Assembly: GCF_035497915.1 (NCBI RefSeq)
Contig: NZ_DATJCS010000037.1
Span: 10,039 to 74,038, forward strand
Source of the DNA: Serpens sp035497915
GTDB taxonomy: Bacteria > Pseudomonadota > Gammaproteobacteria > Pseudomonadales > Pseudomonadaceae
DNA length: 64,000 nucleotides
Direction: 5' to 3'
Part shown: positions 17,836-25,577 of the stretch, piece by piece
How the letters are laid out: each line of letters opens with the position of its first letter
Position numbering within the stretch: the first letter of the stretch is position 1
Made by a program: the position numbers and the translations under genes
The notes under the pieces: generated by a model
The model's input: only the letters and a program-made list of their open reading frames with translations
Told to the model about the DNA's origin: nothing
Database searches by the model: none

Positions 17836-18279
17836 ATGAAGACACAACGCGGTTTCACCCTCGTCGAACTCATCCTGGTGATGGTCGTCATCGGCATCCT
17901 CGCCGCCGTGGCGGGGCCGCGTTTCTTTTCCCGTGATGTCTTCGACGAGCGGGTCTATTTCGAGGAGGCCCTGGCCGCCGTGCGCTATGCGCAAAAGGTG
18001 GCCGTGGCCTCCGGTTGCCCGATTCGGGTCGAGCTGGACAGTGCGGGCTATCGGCTGCTGCATCACTCGACCTGCGGCGGCTTGGCGCCTGAGGCGTCGG
18101 TCGCCGACCCGGCCGGCGGTCCTTACCAGGCCGGCAACCCACGCAGTGTGTCCGTGGTCCCGGCGCTGAAGGTGGTCTTCGACGCCCGCGGCGGCACGAG
18201 TAAGCAACACAGCACCACCGTCGGGGGCACCTTCATGATGACCGTGCACGAAACGGGCTTTGTCGAGGTGACGCCATGA
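17836..18279 (+). CDS. mshC: MshC-like minor prepilin
   Basis: 147 aa. Leader MKTQRG, then FTLVELILVMVVIGILAAVA and a small globular domain with two cysteines (SGCPI and STCGG). The frame extends upstream to 17752, but that segment encodes the palindromic repeat and would bury the prepilin site, so the ATG at 17836 is used. Overlaps mshD by ATGA. Confidence 0.82.
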   Translation: MKTQRGFTLVELILVMVVIGILAAVAGPRFFSRDVFDERVYFEEALAAVRYAQKVAVASGCPIRVELDSAGYRLLHHSTCGGLAPEASVADPAGGPYQAGNPRSVSVVPALKVVFDARGGTSKQHSTTVGGTFMMTVHETGFVEVTP

Positions 18280-18806
18280 GTATGCGCCCCCTGTGGGAGC
18301 GGACTTGTCCGCGAGCTGCTGGGTTCGGTGCGCACCGCATCGCGGACAAGTCCGCTCCCACGGTTCCTTGCGAGCTCCGACCGCCGGTGGCGGGCCCGGG
18401 TGCCAGCCATGCGGCCAGCCAGCGCGGCATGACCCTGGTCGAGCTGATCATCACCATCGTCATCATCGGCATCGCCGCCACCGCGCTGTTCAGCGCCATG
18501 GCCTCGATCACCGCGCGTTCCGCCGATCCCATGCTGCGCCAGCAGAGCCTGGCGATTGCGGAGGGGTACCTGGAACGGCTCCACCTGACCCCGTACGACC
18601 AGTTGATTGACATAGCTCCGGAGCCTCCCAAGGGCCTTGATGACCAGCCGATTGACGAACTGGATGCCTACCGGGTCCAGGCGCGAATCGAGACGCTTCA
18701 GTTGGGCCCGTCCGGCGCCCCTGTGCCCGCAAAGCGCATTCGCGTAACCGTAACCGACCCTGCACAAGGAACCCTGACCCTCGATGGCTGGCGGACGGAT
18801 TACTGA
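18276..18806 (+). CDS. mshD: MshD-like minor prepilin with a REPIN in its leader-coding region
   Basis: 176 aa if translated from the ATG that overlaps the mshC stop. The prepilin site is QRG / MTLVELIITIVIIGIAA, with Glu at +5. From the coupled ATG the leader would be 51 residues, because a 69-bp REPIN (18293-18361) lies in frame between start and cleavage site. A GTG at 18387 would restore a 14-residue leader but has no visible ribosome site. The mature part resembles MshD minor pilins. Confidence 0.78.
   Translation: MSMRPLWERTCPRAAGFGAHRIADKSAPTVPCELRPPVAGPGASHAASQRGMTLVELIITIVIIGIAATALFSAMASITARSADPMLRQQSLAIAEGYLERLHLTPYDQLIDIAPEPPKGLDDQPIDELDAYRVQARIETLQLGPSGAPVPAKRIRVTVTDPAQGTLTLDGWRTDY
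18293..18361. repeat. REPIN inside the mshD coding region
   Basis: Two perfectly complementary 22-nt arms, starting gtgggagcggacttgtccgc on the left and ending aagtccgctcccac on the right, separated by 24 nt. This is the 'gtgggagcggacttgtccgcga' REP subtype, distinct from the 'gtaggagcggcttcagccgcga' subtype elsewhere in the window. It keeps the reading frame. Confidence 0.93.
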
Positions 18807-18807
18807 C

Positions 18808-19776
18808 ATGCGCTCCCCGCACCGCAGGGAGGTCAGCGCTTTCCTGGCCACCAAGCGGCCTTGCAGCCACCATGGCGGCCAAGGCCATGCCTTGACCTCC
18901 CTACGCTCAAGGCAGCGCGGCTTCACACTGGTCGAACTGGTGTTGGTCATCGCCCTGGCTGGGGTGGTGGCGGTGCTGATCTCTACCGTGCTGTCGCGCC
19001 CGTTGCAGGGCTTTGTCGATCAGAGCCGCCGGGCGGAACTGACCGATCAGGCGGCCACCGCGCTGAACCGCATGGCCAGGGATATTCGCGGGGCCGTGCC
19101 CAACTCGGTGCGTACCCGGGGGGCATGTAATGCCCAATTCGGCTGTTCCACGCTTGAGCTGCTGTCAATCAGCGAAGGCGGCCGTTATCAGCCCAACCAG
19201 CTGCAACCGGATGGTCCACGTTTCGATCCGCCGCGTTTGGGGGATTGCACGACCATGCCCGACAAGAAATGCGTTCTGGAACTGCCGGGGGCACCGATCA
19301 GTATTGCTGACGCCAGATGGCTGATCATTTACAACACAAACCCAGATGAGATCTGGGGTACACCACTGCCCAATCCGGGGAGCATTCTGGATATCACCGG
19401 CAGAAAACCGGAGCTGGTTCCCGCCTCAGCTGATGGGGCTCAGCCGCAACAGCTTCGTTTCGACAATGCCGTGACAGCGCCTTTCAGTTTCCGCTATGCC
19501 TCACCGCAAAAGCGGTTCTTTCTGGCCGACAGGGTTGTGGGTTATCAATGCAATGGCCGCCGGCTGACACGCGGTGAGTTTTCCAGCCTGTCGAATGGCT
19601 ACGACTATTCCGGCCAGCCGCTGCTGGCCGACCATGTGGATTGCGCCAGAAGTGGCTTTACCTATCAGCCTGGCAGCCACGCCCGTAACGCTCTTGTCAC
19701 CTTGCGGCTGTCCCTGACGCGCGACGGTGAAACCATCAGCCTCGTACAGCAGGTCCACGTCGACAATGCCCCCTGA
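18808..19776 (+). CDS. mshO: MshO-like minor prepilin
   Basis: 322 aa. Prepilin site RQRG / FTLVELVLVIALAGVVAVLI followed by a large domain with several cysteine pairs (RGACNAQFGCST, GDCTTMPDKKC, VGYQCNG, HVDCARSG). The size and position between mshD and mshP fit MshO. From the ATG at 18808 the leader is 38 residues because a palindromic element lies inside it; a TTG ten codons before the cleavage site is a possible alternative start. Separated from the mshD stop by a single base. Confidence 0.8.
   Translation: MRSPHRREVSAFLATKRPCSHHGGQGHALTSLRSRQRGFTLVELVLVIALAGVVAVLISTVLSRPLQGFVDQSRRAELTDQAATALNRMARDIRGAVPNSVRTRGACNAQFGCSTLELLSISEGGRYQPNQLQPDGPRFDPPRLGDCTTMPDKKCVLELPGAPISIADARWLIIYNTNPDEIWGTPLPNPGSILDITGRKPELVPASADGAQPQQLRFDNAVTAPFSFRYASPQKRFFLADRVVGYQCNGRRLTRGEFSSLSNGYDYSGQPLLADHVDCARSGFTYQPGSHARNALVTLRLSLTRDGETISLVQQVHVDNAP
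18826..18902. repeat. Palindromic element inside the mshO leader-coding region
   Basis: Perfect 10-bp outer arms agggaggtca (18826-18835) and tgacctccct (18893-18902) enclose an inner palindrome ggccacc...ggcggccaaggcc. Resembles the elements at 17747 and 54599, suggesting a small dispersed family. Confidence 0.6.
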
Positions 19777-20143
19777 ACTTGCTTCAAGTCGCCAGCGCGG
19801 CTTCGGCCTGGTCGCCGCGCTGTTTCTGATCCTCGTCATTGCCGGCGTGGTCGCCGCCATGGCCCGCCTGGCTGCGACCCAGCACAGCACCAGCAGCCTG
19901 GCGCTGCAGCAGGCCCGCGCCTACCAGGCGGCACGGGCGGGGCTGGAGTGGGGGATGTATCGGGTGCTTGTTGATAACGCCTGCCCGGCGAGCGAGTCCT
20001 TCAACGTGCTGGAGTTCGCTGTGACAGTGGTCTGTCAGGACGATGGGCCGACTATCCACGTAGTGGAATCCGAAGCGCAATGGGGGCAGCCAGGTGGGCC
20101 GGATCATGTATATCGGCGTGTCTCGGCGCTGGTTGGGGAGTAA
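19766..20143 (+). CDS. mshP: MshP-like prepilin (PilX/GspK-type minor pilin)
   Basis: 125 aa. Leader MPPELASSRQRG, then FGLVAALFLILVIAGVVAAMA, so the +5 Glu of ordinary pilins is absent, as usual in MshP/PilX-type initiator pilins. One cysteine pair (NACPA and VVCQD). Overlaps mshO by 11 bp and precedes mshQ by 3 bp. Confidence 0.8.
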   Translation: MPPELASSRQRGFGLVAALFLILVIAGVVAAMARLAATQHSTSSLALQQARAYQAARAGLEWGMYRVLVDNACPASESFNVLEFAVTVVCQDDGPTIHVVESEAQWGQPGGPDHVYRRVSALVGE

Positions 20144-20146
20144 GGG

Positions 20147-22708
20147 ATGAGAAGTACGCCGCGTGCCTTGCTGTGCATGGTTTTGCTGCTTGGCAGTTTC
20201 AGCGGGAGCGCTTTTGCGGCGCTCTGCGCGGACGTGTTTCCTCAGGATGCCACCCCCGGGACTGTGGCCAGGCTTGATCTTTCCGTGATGGACAAGCCCG
20301 GGGTCGAGTACAAGAGCTTCCCTGCCAAGGGGGAGGATTACCTCGTCTCGGGAGATTATTTCTACCGAGGTGGAAGACTGGATAACGGCGCGGAAATCAC
20401 CGTAACGAAAGGGCGTCCGGTACGGATTTTCATTGATGGCGATACCGATTTTCAGCCCCATGCCGAAATCAATATCAATGGATCGGCCGAGGATCTGCTG
20501 ATCGTGGTGCGTGGCAATCTGGACATCGGCACGAAGAACCGAATCAATGCCCTGATTTACGCGACGAAAAATATCAGCGCCAACCCGGACGTGCGGGTCG
20601 AAGGGGCCATGACGGCGGAAGGGAGCATCTCTACCAAGGTCAAGGATGTCATCGTTTATGACGAGGCGGCGGCGCAGGGATTTTCCTCTGGAGACCTTTG
20701 CACGCCCGGCGGTGGGATGGTGGTCGACCACTACCGTCTGTCCTTCCCCACACCGCAGTTCAGCTGCGAACCCATCCCGGTACTCATCCGCGCCTGTGCC
20801 GATGCCAACTGTTCGCGCACTGTGCCGGTGACCAAAACCCTGACCGTGACGCCGACCAATCGCTGGCTCGGCAACGGCACGGTGACGTTTGTGGATAGCG
20901 ACACGGCCACGGCCTATCTGAAACGCATACCTGGCTCGCTGCAACTGGGGGTGGTCGGCGATTCCTATCGCTGCAGCAACGGGGATTGTGGGCTGGAAAT
21001 CCTGCGCAGCGGTTTCCGGCTCGCCGTACCGAATCTGATCGCCGGCAAACCAGAAGCCGCCGCGTTGCAGGCATTGCGCCTGGATGGAGCCAGTGGCGCC
21101 TGTGTAGCGGACGGCAGTTTTGCCGGCAGCCAGCGGGAGATCGCGTTCTGGTCGAGTTACGACAACCCGGTCTCCGGTACCCAGTCGGTACAGATCAACG
21201 CCAAGCCGATCGGCGGCGCCGCAAGCGCAGCGACGCCGGTAGCGCTGACCTTCGATAACCAGGCAACCAGTCCTCTGCAGGTTCGTTACGACGATGCGGG
21301 GGCCGTGCAATTACATGCCCGCTTTGTGGGCAGCGGGGAAGAGGAAGGACTGGAGATGAGGGGGAGCACATTGTTGGCTTCTCGCCCCTATGGCGTCTGC
21401 ATTCAGGCCGATGGGCCGGGTTGCAGCACAGTCGATTGCCCGCTGTTTGCGCCCAAAGGGCAACCGGTGCGTGCGGGAGACCCCTTCGATCTGCGCGTCA
21501 CCCCGGTGGGCGTGGCGGCCAGCCCATCCCAGGCCGACCTCTGTGCGGCGCCGCCGACGCCGAACTTTGTGGGCACGCTGGAGCTGGACGCGAGGGTCGT
21601 CACGCCGGCGGCTGGCGTCGATGGGGTGTTGGAACGGGCGGATTACGCGCACCCCTTGGGGGGGACTCATGTCCTGAAGGACCAGAAGCTGTACGAGGTC
21701 GGCAGCTTCAGGATCAATGTGCGCAGTGCGGCCTACCTCGGGGGAGCCGGTTTTGACAGCGAGGGCCCTGTCCTTGGCCGCTTTGCTCCGGCCTATCTCG
21801 CGGTGGGGCTGAATGCCCCGGCGCTTGCGCCGGGGTGCATGGCCGGTGGTGGATTCAGCTATCAGGGCGAGGACATCGACTTTGCACACGCGCGGGTTCC
21901 CGAACTGACGATTACCGGAATGAGCCGCAACGGTACGGTAACGCGCAACCATGACCGGGTCGCCTGGAAGCTGAATGCGCAACTGAAGCCGGTGCTGACA
22001 TTTGCCGCAGGCCAGCTCCAGGATGCCACCCGGCTCAGGGTGGGCACGTTCGAGCTGCAACCGGATGGCTCAGCCGGGGATGGCGGCCGGCTCTACCGGA
22101 TGGATGGCCAGGTTCGCTATGAGCGCCATCCCAACGGGCCTCAGCCGGTGGTGGATGCGCCCTTTTCGCCGGAGCTGGTGCTGGCGCTGCCCGCCGGGCA
22201 GCTTACCTACGCCGAGGACGGCGATCAGACAACCTGCCATGGTGCCGCCGGTTGCGTGGGTTTCGAGTCCGATCCATTCGGTTTTCAGGCGCCGGGCGGT
22301 GAGATTCGGCTGGGGCGTATCCGGGTAGGCAACGCCCATGGCCCCGAGCACGCACCGCTGGATCTGCCCTATCAGGTGGAAACCTGGCAGTCCGGCAATG
22401 CCTTCGTGCCGGATGGCAGCGATGCCTGCGCGGTGATCACCGGTGTGCAGTTGGGTTCGTACACCGGACAACTGGAGGGCAAAACCCAGGCGCAGGTTTC
22501 AGCGCTGGCCCAGGGCAGGGGCGTGATCCGCCTGACCGCTCCCGGCCCGGGTGGCGAAGGGAGCGTAGTCGTCACGCCGCAGGTCCCCGACTGGCTGACA
22601 TACGACTGGAAGGGCGATGGCTTCGAGAACCCCAGCGGCCTAGCCACCTTCGGCATCTACAAGGGAAACGAGAAGATCATCTTCCGCCGCGAGGTGATCG
22701 GGCGCTGA
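20147..22708 (+). CDS. mshQ: MshQ-like pilus-associated protein (DUF6701-type C-terminus)
   Basis: 853 aa secreted protein; signal peptide at residues 1-25 (ends SAFA). The N-terminal half contains an FIDGDTDFQPHAEINING / LDIGTKNRINALIYA beta-solenoid-like region and pairs of cysteines; the last part ends with the TYDWKGDGFENPSGLATFGI motif characteristic of MshQ C-termini. MshQ is the largest accessory protein of MSHA loci and is thought to be a tip or adhesin component. Composition is less GC-rich than the ATPase and platform genes. Last gene of the operon; no clear intrinsic terminator follows. Confidence 0.82.
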   Translation: MRSTPRALLCMVLLLGSFSGSAFAALCADVFPQDATPGTVARLDLSVMDKPGVEYKSFPAKGEDYLVSGDYFYRGGRLDNGAEITVTKGRPVRIFIDGDTDFQPHAEININGSAEDLLIVVRGNLDIGTKNRINALIYATKNISANPDVRVEGAMTAEGSISTKVKDVIVYDEAAAQGFSSGDLCTPGGGMVVDHYRLSFPTPQFSCEPIPVLIRACADANCSRTVPVTKTLTVTPTNRWLGNGTVTFVDSDTATAYLKRIPGSLQLGVVGDSYRCSNGDCGLEILRSGFRLAVPNLIAGKPEAAALQALRLDGASGACVADGSFAGSQREIAFWSSYDNPVSGTQSVQINAKPIGGAASAATPVALTFDNQATSPLQVRYDDAGAVQLHARFVGSGEEEGLEMRGSTLLASRPYGVCIQADGPGCSTVDCPLFAPKGQPVRAGDPFDLRVTPVGVAASPSQADLCAAPPTPNFVGTLELDARVVTPAAGVDGVLERADYAHPLGGTHVLKDQKLYEVGSFRINVRSAAYLGGAGFDSEGPVLGRFAPAYLAVGLNAPALAPGCMAGGGFSYQGEDIDFAHARVPELTITGMSRNGTVTRNHDRVAWKLNAQLKPVLTFAAGQLQDATRLRVGTFELQPDGSAGDGGRLYRMDGQVRYERHPNGPQPVVDAPFSPELVLALPAGQLTYAEDGDQTTCHGAAGCVGFESDPFGFQAPGGEIRLGRIRVGNAHGPEHAPLDLPYQVETWQSGNAFVPDGSDACAVITGVQLGSYTGQLEGKTQAQVSALAQGRGVIRLTAPGPGGEGSVVVTPQVPDWLTYDWKGDGFENPSGLATFGIYKGNEKIIFRREVIGR

Positions 22709-22757
22709 GCTGGGTTGTGAACGAAGTTCGGCAATCCGGCCTGCCTTCCGTGGAGTC

Positions 22758-22822
22758 AACTTCAGTCGCGATGCGCGTGGGCCGGGGCGCACAAAAGCAT
22801 CGCGGCTGAAGCCGCCCCTAAA
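22758..22822. repeat. REPIN after mshQ
   Basis: Inverted pair cttcagtcgcgatgcg / gcatcgcggctgaagccgcc in the convergent gap between the pilus operon and the DUF2141 gene. It marks the right edge of the pilus region. Confidence 0.75.
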
Positions 22823-22843
22823 GGTCCGGAGGCCGGCACCGCC

Positions 22844-23269
22844 TTAGTACCTCACCTCCAAGACCACCCGATTCTCCCCACCCTCCACCACCTCGAACGC
22901 ACTGTCCTCGAAGCTCGGCGGGCCCATCACCGTGGGGTTGTTGGACAGCGCGTAGCCTTCGGTGGGGAACATGCCGAAGCGGCGGTTGAGTTCGCCGTTA
23001 CCGTCCTCGTCGTGGTAGGCCATGATCGCGTAGCGGCCGGCGGGCAGGTTTTCCAGGGTCAGGGTGGCAGTGCCCGGGGTGGCCGGCAGCTTGTGCACCT
23101 GGAACGCCTGCGGTTCCTTGCGGAAGGTCTTGGGATCCTGGTACAGGCCGACGCTCAGCTCACCGCGGTCGTGCTGGATGCCGGTCAGTTCGATGGTCAG
23201 TCGGTTGTCGGCCAAGGCGGTGGCGCTGGCGAGCAGGGCGGGGAGCAGGAGGAAGACTGGGCGGAACAT
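22844..23269 (-). CDS. Secreted DUF2141-family protein
   Basis: 141 aa. Signal peptide at residues 1-21 (ends TALA), then a single beta-sandwich domain with NRLTIELTGI, the GRYAIMAYHDEDGNGELNR calcium-loop-like segment and GPPSFEDSAF, the pattern of DUF2141 (Ig-like periplasmic proteins of unknown function). Start chosen at the ATG that begins the signal peptide; the frame upstream of it has no such feature. The VanZ-like gene lies 13 bp upstream, so the two are probably co-transcribed. Confidence 0.85.
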   Translation of the reverse strand: MFRPVFLLLPALLASATALADNRLTIELTGIQHDRGELSVGLYQDPKTFRKEPQAFQVHKLPATPGTATLTLENLPAGRYAIMAYHDEDGNGELNRRFGMFPTEGYALSNNPTVMGPPSFEDSAFEVVEGGENRVVLEVRY

Positions 23270-23282
23270 GGTGGTAGGTCCT

Positions 23283-23642
23283 TCAAGGGTGGGAAACACG
23301 GGGGCGCAGCACAACGTAAGCCAGCACGCCGAGGGCGATGCCCAGGCCATCGGCCAGCAGGTCGGCCCATTCGGCGAACCGGTAGCCGGTCAGGCCCTGC
23401 AGCAGCTCGATGAGCACGCCATAGCCGAGCAGGCCCGCCGTGATCATCAGCCAGCGGCCGCGCAGCGCCATGCAGCCCAGAAACGCCAGGCTGGCAAAGG
23501 CCAGCAGGTGGTTGCCCTTGTCCCAGCCGGTGCTCAGGCGTGGGTCGGGATCGGGAAGCAGGGCGAGCACCAGCACGGCAAGCAGGCAGGCGGTGAAGGC
23601 CAGGCGCCAGAGCGAAAGGGGAATGCGGTGGAGCAGGTGCAT
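23283..23642 (-). CDS. VanZ-like membrane protein
   Basis: 119 aa with four predicted transmembrane segments: residues about 12-30, 46-60, 66-84 and 95-112. The short DKGNHLLAFA and EWADLLADGLGIALG motifs are typical of VanZ-like proteins. Function unknown; VanZ itself confers low-level teicoplanin resistance, but that should not be assumed here. Confidence 0.82.
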   Translation of the reverse strand: MHLLHRIPLSLWRLAFTACLLAVLVLALLPDPDPRLSTGWDKGNHLLAFASLAFLGCMALRGRWLMITAGLLGYGVLIELLQGLTGYRFAEWADLLADGLGIALGVLAYVVLRPRVSHP

Positions 23643-23694
23643 GGGTGGTCCTTGCGGTGAAAGCGGAAGCAGCGGGTACAGGCGGCGGGTGTAT

Positions 23695-23725
23695 TCCGGC
23701 CGGCGTGAGGCCGGCCCTACAGGGT
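23695..23725. repeat. Single 'ccggccggcgtgaggccggccctaca' palindrome
   Basis: One unit of the second repeat family (ggccggcgtaaagccggccctacagg) that forms arrays at 29063, 60532 and 63654. It sits between the VanZ-like and SIMPL genes. Confidence 0.6.
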
Positions 23726-23766
23726 AGTGCCCCACAGGGACGGTCGCCCACCGGGGCCGCTTCGCA

Positions 23767-24489
23767 TCACTCCAGGGCGAACTGGAAGGTGCTGACCACA
23801 CGCAGGCGCTTGCCGATGGTGCGCGAGCTGTCCATGTCGCTGCCGTCGTCGTCGAGTACGCGGATCACGCCCTGGTTGGCGTTTCTCAGATCGCCCAGGG
23901 TGGCGCCGGCGTCGGCGGCGAATTTGGCGGCCTGTTCGCGGGCGTTGCGGGTGGCTTCTTCGAGGAGCTGCGGTTTGACTTCGTTGAAGCCGCGCAGTTG
24001 GTAGCGGGGTCCGGCGAAGCCGTCGGGGTTCTCCAGCTGGATGCCGGCCTGGATCAGCGGATCGCTGGCGTTGGCGGCCTTGGCCACGGCATCCACGCGG
24101 GAGGACTTCACCAGCACCTGGCCCTGGCCGGTGAAGCGCAGCGCCACGTCGCTGTTGCCCCATTCACGGGCCAGCAGGTCCTGCACCTGCAGCGGGCGCA
24201 CCTCGATCTCCTCGGCGGTAAAGCCCTGCTCGCTCAGGAAGGCGACCACCCGCTGGCGGTCCGCGGCCAGCTGGCGCTGCACTTCGTCGAAACTCGATCC
24301 GCCCCGGCGGAAGCCCAGGGTCCAGATGGCGAAGTCGCTCTTCACGTCCAGCTCGGCCAGCCCCTTCACGGTCACCGAACGGTCTGCCAGGCGAAAACGC
24401 TCGATACCCTGGCCCACTGACCAGCCAGCGAAGGCCAACGCGGCTCCGAGGATAAGGGTGGGGACGATTCCGAAACGGGTCACGGGCAT
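23767..24489 (-). CDS. SIMPL-domain (DUF541) periplasmic protein
   Basis: 240 aa. An N-terminal membrane anchor or uncleaved signal (residues about 8-27) precedes one SIMPL domain: VTVKGLAELDVKSDFAIW at the start, GFTAEEIEVRPLQV in the middle, and NAREQAAKFAADAGATLGDL near the end. Family members are periplasmic or outer-surface proteins (YggE/BP26) linked to oxidative stress, without a defined activity. Divergent from the methyltransferase gene. Confidence 0.88.
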   Translation of the reverse strand: MPVTRFGIVPTLILGAALAFAGWSVGQGIERFRLADRSVTVKGLAELDVKSDFAIWTLGFRRGGSSFDEVQRQLAADRQRVVAFLSEQGFTAEEIEVRPLQVQDLLAREWGNSDVALRFTGQGQVLVKSSRVDAVAKAANASDPLIQAGIQLENPDGFAGPRYQLRGFNEVKPQLLEEATRNAREQAAKFAADAGATLGDLRNANQGVIRVLDDDGSDMDSSRTIGKRLRVVSTFQFALE

Positions 24490-24554
24490 GGTGGCTCTCC
24501 GGTAGGCAGCGAGGCGAGTACAATGCCGGCTTTTTTTTGCAGGTGCCACCGCCA

Positions 24555-25496
24555 ATGAACCCCGACGCCCTCGCCACACTGGAGCAGTGTGTGCTCGATG
24601 CGCTGGTCTCGCCGCCCGCCGAGACCCGCCGCCTGCTGCATGGTCGCGGCCGTTGCTGGCCGGGTCTGGAGCAGCTTACGGTCGACTGGCTGGAAGGCGT
24701 GCTGCTGGTGTCGCTGTTCCGCGAGCCGGAGGGCGACGGCCTTGAGGCGCTGCGCGCGCTGCTGCTGCGCCTAGGCGAGTCGGCTGCCTGGCAGGGCAGC
24801 GGTGCCCGTCATCTGTTGCTGCACCTGCGTTACCAGCCCGGCAGCCCGACCGAGTTCCTGGTCGGCGAGGCACTGGACGGCTGGCAGATCACCGAGGACG
24901 GCCTGCGCTACCAGCTGGATCTGGGCCGCAAGCAGAACAGCGGGCTGTTCCTCGACATGCGCTACGGGCGCCGCTGGGTGCGCGACAATGCGGCCGGCAA
25001 GCGGGTGCTCAACCTCTTCGCCTACACCTGCGGCTTCTCGGTGGCGGCCCTGGCCGGCGGCGCCGAGCGGGTGGTCAACCTGGACATGGCTGGCGCCGCC
25101 CTGGCGCGCGGCCGGGACAATCACCGACTCAACGGTCATGACCTGGGGCGGGTGAGCTTTCTGCCCCATGAACTGTTCAAGTCCTGGGGCCGGGTGCGCC
25201 GGGAAGGGCCGTATGACCTGGTCATCATCGACCCGCCCAGCTTCCAGAAGGGCAGCTTCGCGCTGACCCGCGACTACGCCAAGATCCTGCGCAAGCTGCC
25301 GGAGCTTTTGACGCCGGGCGGAGGGGTGCTGGCTTGCATCAACGCGCCGGACATCGACGCCGCTTTCCTGATCGAGGGTATGGCCAGCGAGGCGCCGAGC
25401 CTGCGCTTCGAGCAGCGGCTGGAGAACCCGCCGGAGTTCGCCGATATCGATCCGCACGGTGGATTGAAGGCACTGGTTTTCCGCGACGCGTCGTGA
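24555..25496 (+). CDS. Class I SAM-dependent RNA methyltransferase, RlmI/RlmK-like
   Basis: 313 aa. The Rossmann-fold methyltransferase domain has VLNLFAYTCGFSVAAL as SAM motif I and VIIDPPSF as the catalytic/motif IV segment, the combination found in 23S rRNA methyltransferases of COG1092 (RlmI and the RlmK half of RlmL). Unlike RlmI it has no PUA domain, and unlike RlmL no THUMP domain, so the exact target is not assignable. The last base of the stop is 6 bp before a sigma-28 promoter for the next gene. Confidence 0.85.
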   Translation: MNPDALATLEQCVLDALVSPPAETRRLLHGRGRCWPGLEQLTVDWLEGVLLVSLFREPEGDGLEALRALLLRLGESAAWQGSGARHLLLHLRYQPGSPTEFLVGEALDGWQITEDGLRYQLDLGRKQNSGLFLDMRYGRRWVRDNAAGKRVLNLFAYTCGFSVAALAGGAERVVNLDMAGAALARGRDNHRLNGHDLGRVSFLPHELFKSWGRVRREGPYDLVIIDPPSFQKGSFALTRDYAKILRKLPELLTPGGGVLACINAPDIDAAFLIEGMASEAPSLRFEQRLENPPEFADIDPHGGLKALVFRDAS

Positions 25497-25502
25497 CATG
25501 CG

Positions 25503-25529
25503 TCAAGTTTCGCCGTTTGTTTCCGATAA
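25503..25529 (+). promoter_or_regulatory. Sigma-28 (FliA) promoter for chemoreceptor 1
   Basis: TCAAGTTT (25503-25510), 11-bp spacer, TCCGATAA (25522-25529). It matches the FliA consensus TCAAGTTT-N11/12-GCCGATAA at 15 of 16 positions and lies 49 bp before the chemoreceptor start. Ties this gene to the flagellar regulon. Confidence 0.85.
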
Positions 25530-25577
25530 ACGCCCTAACGGGCCACGCCAGGCCCATTCGCCAGTACAAAAGGGGGA

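Noticed and set aside
8987..22830. MSHA locus as an integrative element using tRNA-Ser as attachment site
   Set aside because: No duplicated tRNA 3' end, integrase or direct-repeat boundary found by eye; position next to the tRNA is only suggestive.
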